From positions 248,001 through 312,000 of the forward strand of contig NZ_JAJEKE010000003.1 of assembly GCF_024363565.1 (NCBI RefSeq): 64,000 nt of DNA. The letters are read 5' to 3'. Made by a program: the position numbers and the translations under genes. Position 1 is the first letter of the stretch. The number at the start of each line of letters is the position of its first letter. The DNA comes from Lutispora saccharofermentans (GTDB lineage Bacteria; Bacillota; Clostridia; Lutisporales; Lutisporaceae). The notes under the pieces were generated by a model, which saw only the letters and a list, made by a program, of their open reading frames with translations, did no database searches and was not told the origin of the DNA. Shown here in pieces: positions 60,292 through 64,000 of the stretch.

Positions 60292-61386
60292 ATTAATATT
60301 CCGATTTTAGATCTCAAAAGACAATATACTAATTTAAAGGATGAAATTGGCCAAGCAATTCAAGGGGTCTTGGAATCAACCCAATTTATACTTGGTCCTA
60401 ACTTGAAAGAGTTAGAGAATAAGATAGCGGCTTACTGCAATGTAAGGTATGGCATAGGCGTTGCTAATGGAACAGATGCTCTAGAGCTAACATTAAAAGC
60501 TTTGAATATTGGTGAAGGCGATGAAGTAATTACCACGCCATTTACGTTTATTGCATCTGCAGAGGTAGCATCTAAAGTAGGGGCTAAGCCAGTTTTTGCT
60601 GATATAGATCCTGATACATACCTGATAGATGTAGATAAAATTGAAGAAAAGATAACAGAGAGAACAAAGGCAATAATTCCTGTACATATTTTCGGTCAAA
60701 TGTGTGATATGGACAAAATGATGAAAATAGCTGAAAAGCACAATTTATACATAATAGAAGATTCATGTCAAGCAATCGGTAGTGAATATAAGGGGAAGAA
60801 GAGCTCAAGCTTCGGTATAGCAGGATGCTTTTCATTCTATCCTACTAAGAATTTAGGCGGATATGGTGATGGGGGCATGATAGTTACTGACGATGAAGAA
60901 CTGGCAGCTAAATTAAAGATACTTAGAGCGCATGGTTCTAACCCTAAATATTATCACAGCATGTTCGGGTATAATAGTCGTTTAGATGAGCTGCAGGCTG
61001 CAATTTTAAATGTTAAATTTAAATATCTTGACGAGTGGAACAGAAGAAGAAGGGAGATTGCTCATAGGTATAATGAAAAATTAAAGGTGAAAGTGCCAAA
61101 AGAAGCAACATATGAGCAATATCATACTTATCATCAATATACCATAGAAGTTGATGACAGGAAACAATTTGAAGATTATATGAAAGCCAATGGAATAGGC
61201 ACCTGTATATATTATCCTGTTCCATTGCATTTACAGGAGGTATATAAGTCTCTTGGCTATAAAAAAGGTGATTTTCCCAATACAGAAAAAGCCTGCAAAA
61301 GAGTAATATCTATCCCAATATCTCCTGAGATGACAGCAGATGAACAGGAACATGTAATTGCAACTATTAATAACTTCTTTAAATAG
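60292..61386 (+). CDS. DegT/DnrJ/EryC1-type sugar aminotransferase (WbpE-like), ATT start
   Basis: A 364-residue PLP enzyme. The PLP lysine is in FSFYPTKNLGGYGDGGM and the phosphate region in GVANGTDALELTLKALNI. Homologues open with a conserved NIPxLDLKRQY; that stretch is present here (NIPILDLKRQYTNLKDEIGQ), yet no ATG, GTG or TTG precedes it in frame. The best start is ATT at 60292, eight bases after the AAGGGGG site; a later in-frame start would lose the conserved N-terminus. In the pathway context it probably aminates the 3-keto sugar made by the oxidoreductase downstream. Confidence 0.87.
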   Translation: MNIPILDLKRQYTNLKDEIGQAIQGVLESTQFILGPNLKELENKIAAYCNVRYGIGVANGTDALELTLKALNIGEGDEVITTPFTFIASAEVASKVGAKPVFADIDPDTYLIDVDKIEEKITERTKAIIPVHIFGQMCDMDKMMKIAEKHNLYIIEDSCQAIGSEYKGKKSSSFGIAGCFSFYPTKNLGGYGDGGMIVTDDEELAAKLKILRAHGSNPKYYHSMFGYNSRLDELQAAILNVKFKYLDEWNRRRREIAHRYNEKLKVKVPKEATYEQYHTYHQYTIEVDDRKQFEDYMKANGIGTCIYYPVPLHLQEVYKSLGYKKGDFPNTEKACKRVISIPISPEMTADEQEHVIATINNFFK

Positions 61387-61413
61387 ACAAATTGAGATGG
61401 GAGAAATAATTAA

Positions 61414-62730
61414 ATGAGCATAAAAGAGCAGTTGCTTAAGAAAATAAATGACAAAACCGCTATTGTAGGCGTAGTTGGTCTTGGCTATGTAGGACTGCCG
61501 CTGGCTGTTGAGAAAGCCAAAGCCGGCTATAAGACTATTGGATTTGATGTGCAGGAATCAAAGGTTAATCTTGTCAACTCAGGACATAACTACATTGGAG
61601 ATATATTAGATGATGAAGTAGCTGTCACAGTAGAAGAAGGCTTTCTAAAGGCTACATCAGACTTTTCATTCATCAAAGATGTTGACTGTGTAGCAATATG
61701 TGTACCTACTCCTTTAGATGAGTATCAACAGCCTGATATCACTTATGTAAAAAAATCAACTGAAGACGTTGCTAAATACTTGCATAGAGGTATGTTGGTT
61801 GTTCTTGAAAGCACTACATATCCCGGGACAACAGAGGAACTATTAAAACCTATATTAGAAAAGACATCAGGACTCAAATGTGAGGGAGACTTTTTTTTGG
61901 CTTTCTCACCGGAAAGAGTAGATCCGGGAAACATCCAATATAAGACTAAAAATACTCCTAAAGTAGTTGGCGGTATAGGCAAAGATAGCACGGAAATAGC
62001 AGCTGCTTTATACAGGAACATACTCCAAACAGATGTATTTGAGGTGTCAAGCCCTGCGGTAGCAGAGATGGAAAAGATTCTTGAGAATACATATAGAAAT
62101 ATAAATATTGGACTAGCAAATGAAATGGCTATAATATGCAACAAGATGGGTATAAATGTTTGGGAAGTAATAGAAGCTGCCAAGACAAAGCCTTATGGAT
62201 TTCAAGCATTCTATCCTGGACCTGGTTTAGGTGGTCATTGTATACCCTTAGATCCATATTATTTAACATGGAAAGTTAGAGAATATGATTATCACACAAG
62301 GCTTATTGAGACTTCAGGTGAGATAAATAACTTCATGCCTCAATATGTAGTAGAGAGAGCCTCTAAAATATTGAATAGATTTAGAAAACCCCTTAATGGA
62401 TCAAAGGTTTTTATATTAGGAGTTGCATATAAGCAGGATATCGATGATTGCAGAGAGAGTCCAGCTTTGAAGGTTATGGAAAATTTTAAAAAAGAAGGAT
62501 CAATAGTAGTATATAATGACCCATACATTCCAACTTGTAAATATAAAGCATGTGAATATTGTTCTGTTGAGTTGACTGCAGAGAATCTTCAAAGTGCTGA
62601 CTTGGTTGTTATAACAACAATGCACAGCTGTTATGATTATGAATTTATACAAAAGAACTCAAAGTTCATATTTGATACCAAGAATGCTATGAAGAACGTA
62701 GAAGAAAGAGAAAATATAGAGCTGCTCTAG
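61414..62730 (+). CDS. UDP-N-acetylhexosamine 6-dehydrogenase (WbpA/WecC-like)
   Basis: A 438-residue NAD-dependent nucleotide-sugar dehydrogenase. The Rossmann motif is GVVGLGYVGLPLAVEKAKAG, the central segment ENTYRNINIGLANEMAIICN, and the catalytic cysteine in GPGLGGHCIPLDPYYL. It oxidises C6 of UDP-GlcNAc or a related sugar to the uronic acid. It lies between WbpE- and WbpB-like genes. Confidence 0.93.
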   Translation: MSIKEQLLKKINDKTAIVGVVGLGYVGLPLAVEKAKAGYKTIGFDVQESKVNLVNSGHNYIGDILDDEVAVTVEEGFLKATSDFSFIKDVDCVAICVPTPLDEYQQPDITYVKKSTEDVAKYLHRGMLVVLESTTYPGTTEELLKPILEKTSGLKCEGDFFLAFSPERVDPGNIQYKTKNTPKVVGGIGKDSTEIAAALYRNILQTDVFEVSSPAVAEMEKILENTYRNINIGLANEMAIICNKMGINVWEVIEAAKTKPYGFQAFYPGPGLGGHCIPLDPYYLTWKVREYDYHTRLIETSGEINNFMPQYVVERASKILNRFRKPLNGSKVFILGVAYKQDIDDCRESPALKVMENFKKEGSIVVYNDPYIPTCKYKACEYCSVELTAENLQSADLVVITTMHSCYDYEFIQKNSKFIFDTKNAMKNVEERENIELL

Positions 62731-62740
62731 GAGGTTTGTA

Positions 62741-63835
62741 ATGAAGAAATTGAAATTTTCCATAATAGGGTGCGGAAGAATATCGTACAAGCATATAGAA
62801 GGCTTAGCGAAGAATTTTGAAGAAGCAGAGTTAGTTGCTGTATGCGATATCGTTATAGAAAGAGCAAATAAGAGATCAGAAGAATATTACAACTTATGCG
62901 GAATAGAACCCCTTGTATATAACGATTATAGAAAGATGCTTGATGAAGTGCCTATTGATGCGATAGCAATAACTACAGAAAGCGGTTATCATTCAGAAAT
63001 CTCAATATATTGTTTAAACCTAGGCAAGCATGTGCTTGTTGAGAAACCAATGGCCTTGTCAACTGCTGATGCAAAAAACATGATAGCTGCAGCAGAACAA
63101 AACAAAGTAAAATTAGCAGTATGCCACCAAAATAGATTTAATTTGCCTATAAAGCAGCTAAGAGAAGCCATAGATAAAGGACGCTTTGGAAAACTGATAA
63201 ATGGAACAGCAAGGATACTTTGGTCCAGGGATATGAGCTATTATAAGCAAGCTCCGTGGAGAGGAACTTGGGAGCAAGATGGCGGTACTCTAATGAATCA
63301 ATGCATACATAATATTGATCTTCTCCAATGGATGATGGGTGGAGAAATAGATACAATCTATGCACAAACCGGCAACTATATCAGGAGCATAGATGCAGAA
63401 GACTTTGGCGCTATCATTATTAGATTCAAGAATAAAGCTATTGGTATTGTCGAAGGCACTGCCTGCGTTTATCCTAAAAATTTGGAAGAAACTTTAAGCA
63501 TATTTGGTGAAACAGGTACGGTATGTATTGGCGGACTAGCTGTAAACAAGATTGAAACATGGCAATTTGCTGATGAATTAGAGGATGAAGTAGCACTTAC
63601 CTCATTTAAGGATGATGATCCGGACACTGTTTATGGCTTTGGGCATATTCCTTTATATAAAGATTTCATTGATGCAATCATAATGAATAAGCAGCCTTTG
63701 ATAAGCGGAAAAGAAGGGATCAAAGCCATGCAGATAATATTAGCTGCATATAAATCCCAGAAAACCGGAATGCCTATAAAATATGAAGGGTTGGAATTCT
63801 CAACAATAGAAATGAAAAATAGTGATATAAGATAA
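62741..63835 (+). CDS. Gfo/Idh/MocA oxidoreductase (WbpB-like)
   Basis: A 364-residue NAD(P) enzyme with FSIIGCGRISYKHIEGLAKN at the N-terminus, EKPMALSTADAKNMI as the conserved EKP block, and NQCIHNIDLLQWMMGG later. By context it oxidises C3 of the UDP-uronic acid to the keto form for amination by the DegT enzyme. It starts ten bases after the dehydrogenase with AGGAGG. Confidence 0.9.
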   Translation: MKKLKFSIIGCGRISYKHIEGLAKNFEEAELVAVCDIVIERANKRSEEYYNLCGIEPLVYNDYRKMLDEVPIDAIAITTESGYHSEISIYCLNLGKHVLVEKPMALSTADAKNMIAAAEQNKVKLAVCHQNRFNLPIKQLREAIDKGRFGKLINGTARILWSRDMSYYKQAPWRGTWEQDGGTLMNQCIHNIDLLQWMMGGEIDTIYAQTGNYIRSIDAEDFGAIIIRFKNKAIGIVEGTACVYPKNLEETLSIFGETGTVCIGGLAVNKIETWQFADELEDEVALTSFKDDDPDTVYGFGHIPLYKDFIDAIIMNKQPLISGKEGIKAMQIILAAYKSQKTGMPIKYEGLEFSTIEMKNSDIR

Positions 63836-63850
63836 AGAGGTAGGTGCCAT

Positions 63851-64000
63851 ATGAACTTTATAAGTCCAAAGTCGAAATTAGGACAAAATGTTAAGATTGG
63901 TTATTTTGCAATTATAGAGGATGATGTTACTATAGGTGACAACTGTATAATCGGTAATAATGTAACCATATATAAGGGCAGCATTATTGGATGTAATACA
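63851..64000 (+). CDS. Hexapeptide-repeat acetyltransferase (WbpD-like), 5' part
   Basis: The first 50 codons: MNFISPKSKLGQNVKIGYFA then IIEDDVTIGDNCIIGNNVTI, a left-handed beta-helix of hexapeptide repeats. It follows the oxidoreductase by 15 bases with AGAGGTAGGTG. In this pathway the enzyme would acetylate the 3-amino group. It continues past the right edge. Confidence 0.85.
   Translation, partial: MNFISPKSKLGQNVKIGYFAIIEDDVTIGDNCIIGNNVTIYKGSIIGCNT

Overview
The window is about 64 kb of a low-to-mid-GC Gram-positive anaerobe, most likely a member of the Clostridia. This is inferred from S-layer/SLH proteins, frequent TTG starts behind strong GGAGG ribosome sites, a T-box leader, a holin-like type I toxin, a LytS/LytTR system, 5TM-type signalling and an NSS transporter with its MetS microprotein. 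Nothing fixes the species. No rRNA, tRNA or CRISPR array was seen.

Region 1 (1-12.4 kb) is a catabolic cluster on the + strand behind a truncated SulP permease gene on the - strand. It runs CaiB-type CoA-transferase, methylmalonyl-CoA-epimerase-like protein, FdrA, a 57-codon gene, a DUF1116 protein, a cyclase-family metal hydrolase, a nitrilase-superfamily amidase, an NCS2 uracil/xanthine-type permease, a QueG-like Fe-S protein and a PucR regulator. The 57-codon gene matches the N-terminus of E. coli YahG, so the DUF1116 subunit is encoded in two pieces. Together the genes suggest import and ring opening of a heterocyclic amide, with carbamoyl transfer by the FdrA/DUF1116 pair. The substrate is unknown.

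Region 2 (12.4-22.4 kb) holds signalling and transport genes: a secreted DUF2680 protein divergent from an OmpR/histidine-kinase pair; an FMN 2-hydroxyacid oxidoreductase, LytS-like kinase, LytTR regulator and CstA/BtsT transporter that look like a lactate/pyruvate module; and, on the - strand, a MetP-MetS transporter behind a consensus promoter and a T-box leader whose specifier reads as proline.

Region 3 (22.4-31.1 kb, - strand) carries a kinase-like/PKD membrane protein, then a Dlt-like surface acylation locus made of an SGNH transferase, an MBOAT, a 33-residue microprotein ending in F-x-Y-x-x-F, an acyl carrier protein and an acyl-CoA-synthetase-type ligase. The ligase is not a DltA-like D-alanine enzyme by appearance, so the acyl group may be new. 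Interspersed repeats sit between its genes and supply two of its stop codons. A nucleotidyltransferase pair and a type I toxin with an antisense RNA follow.

Region 4 (31.3-52.4 kb) is a cell-envelope block: a 2084-residue IPT/TIG protein, two SLH-containing secreted proteins, an S41 protease, CTP synthase, small accessory or decayed genes and a 1278-residue S-layer protein. An IS66 element (tnpA-tnpB-tnpC) follows.

Region 5 (55.2-64 kb) is an AT-richer polysaccharide locus: an O-antigen-ligase-like protein, a WbpM/FlaA1-type dehydratase, a winged-helix regulator, and WbpE-, WbpA-, WbpB- and WbpD-like enzymes. These four account for the steps from UDP-GlcNAc to a UDP-2,3-diacetamido-uronic acid.

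Four interspersed repeat families are visible: A (about 233 bp, palindromic ends), B (about 126 bp, two hairpins), C/D (short word-like motifs) and a GTCATCCTGAG...GAAGGATCT motif.
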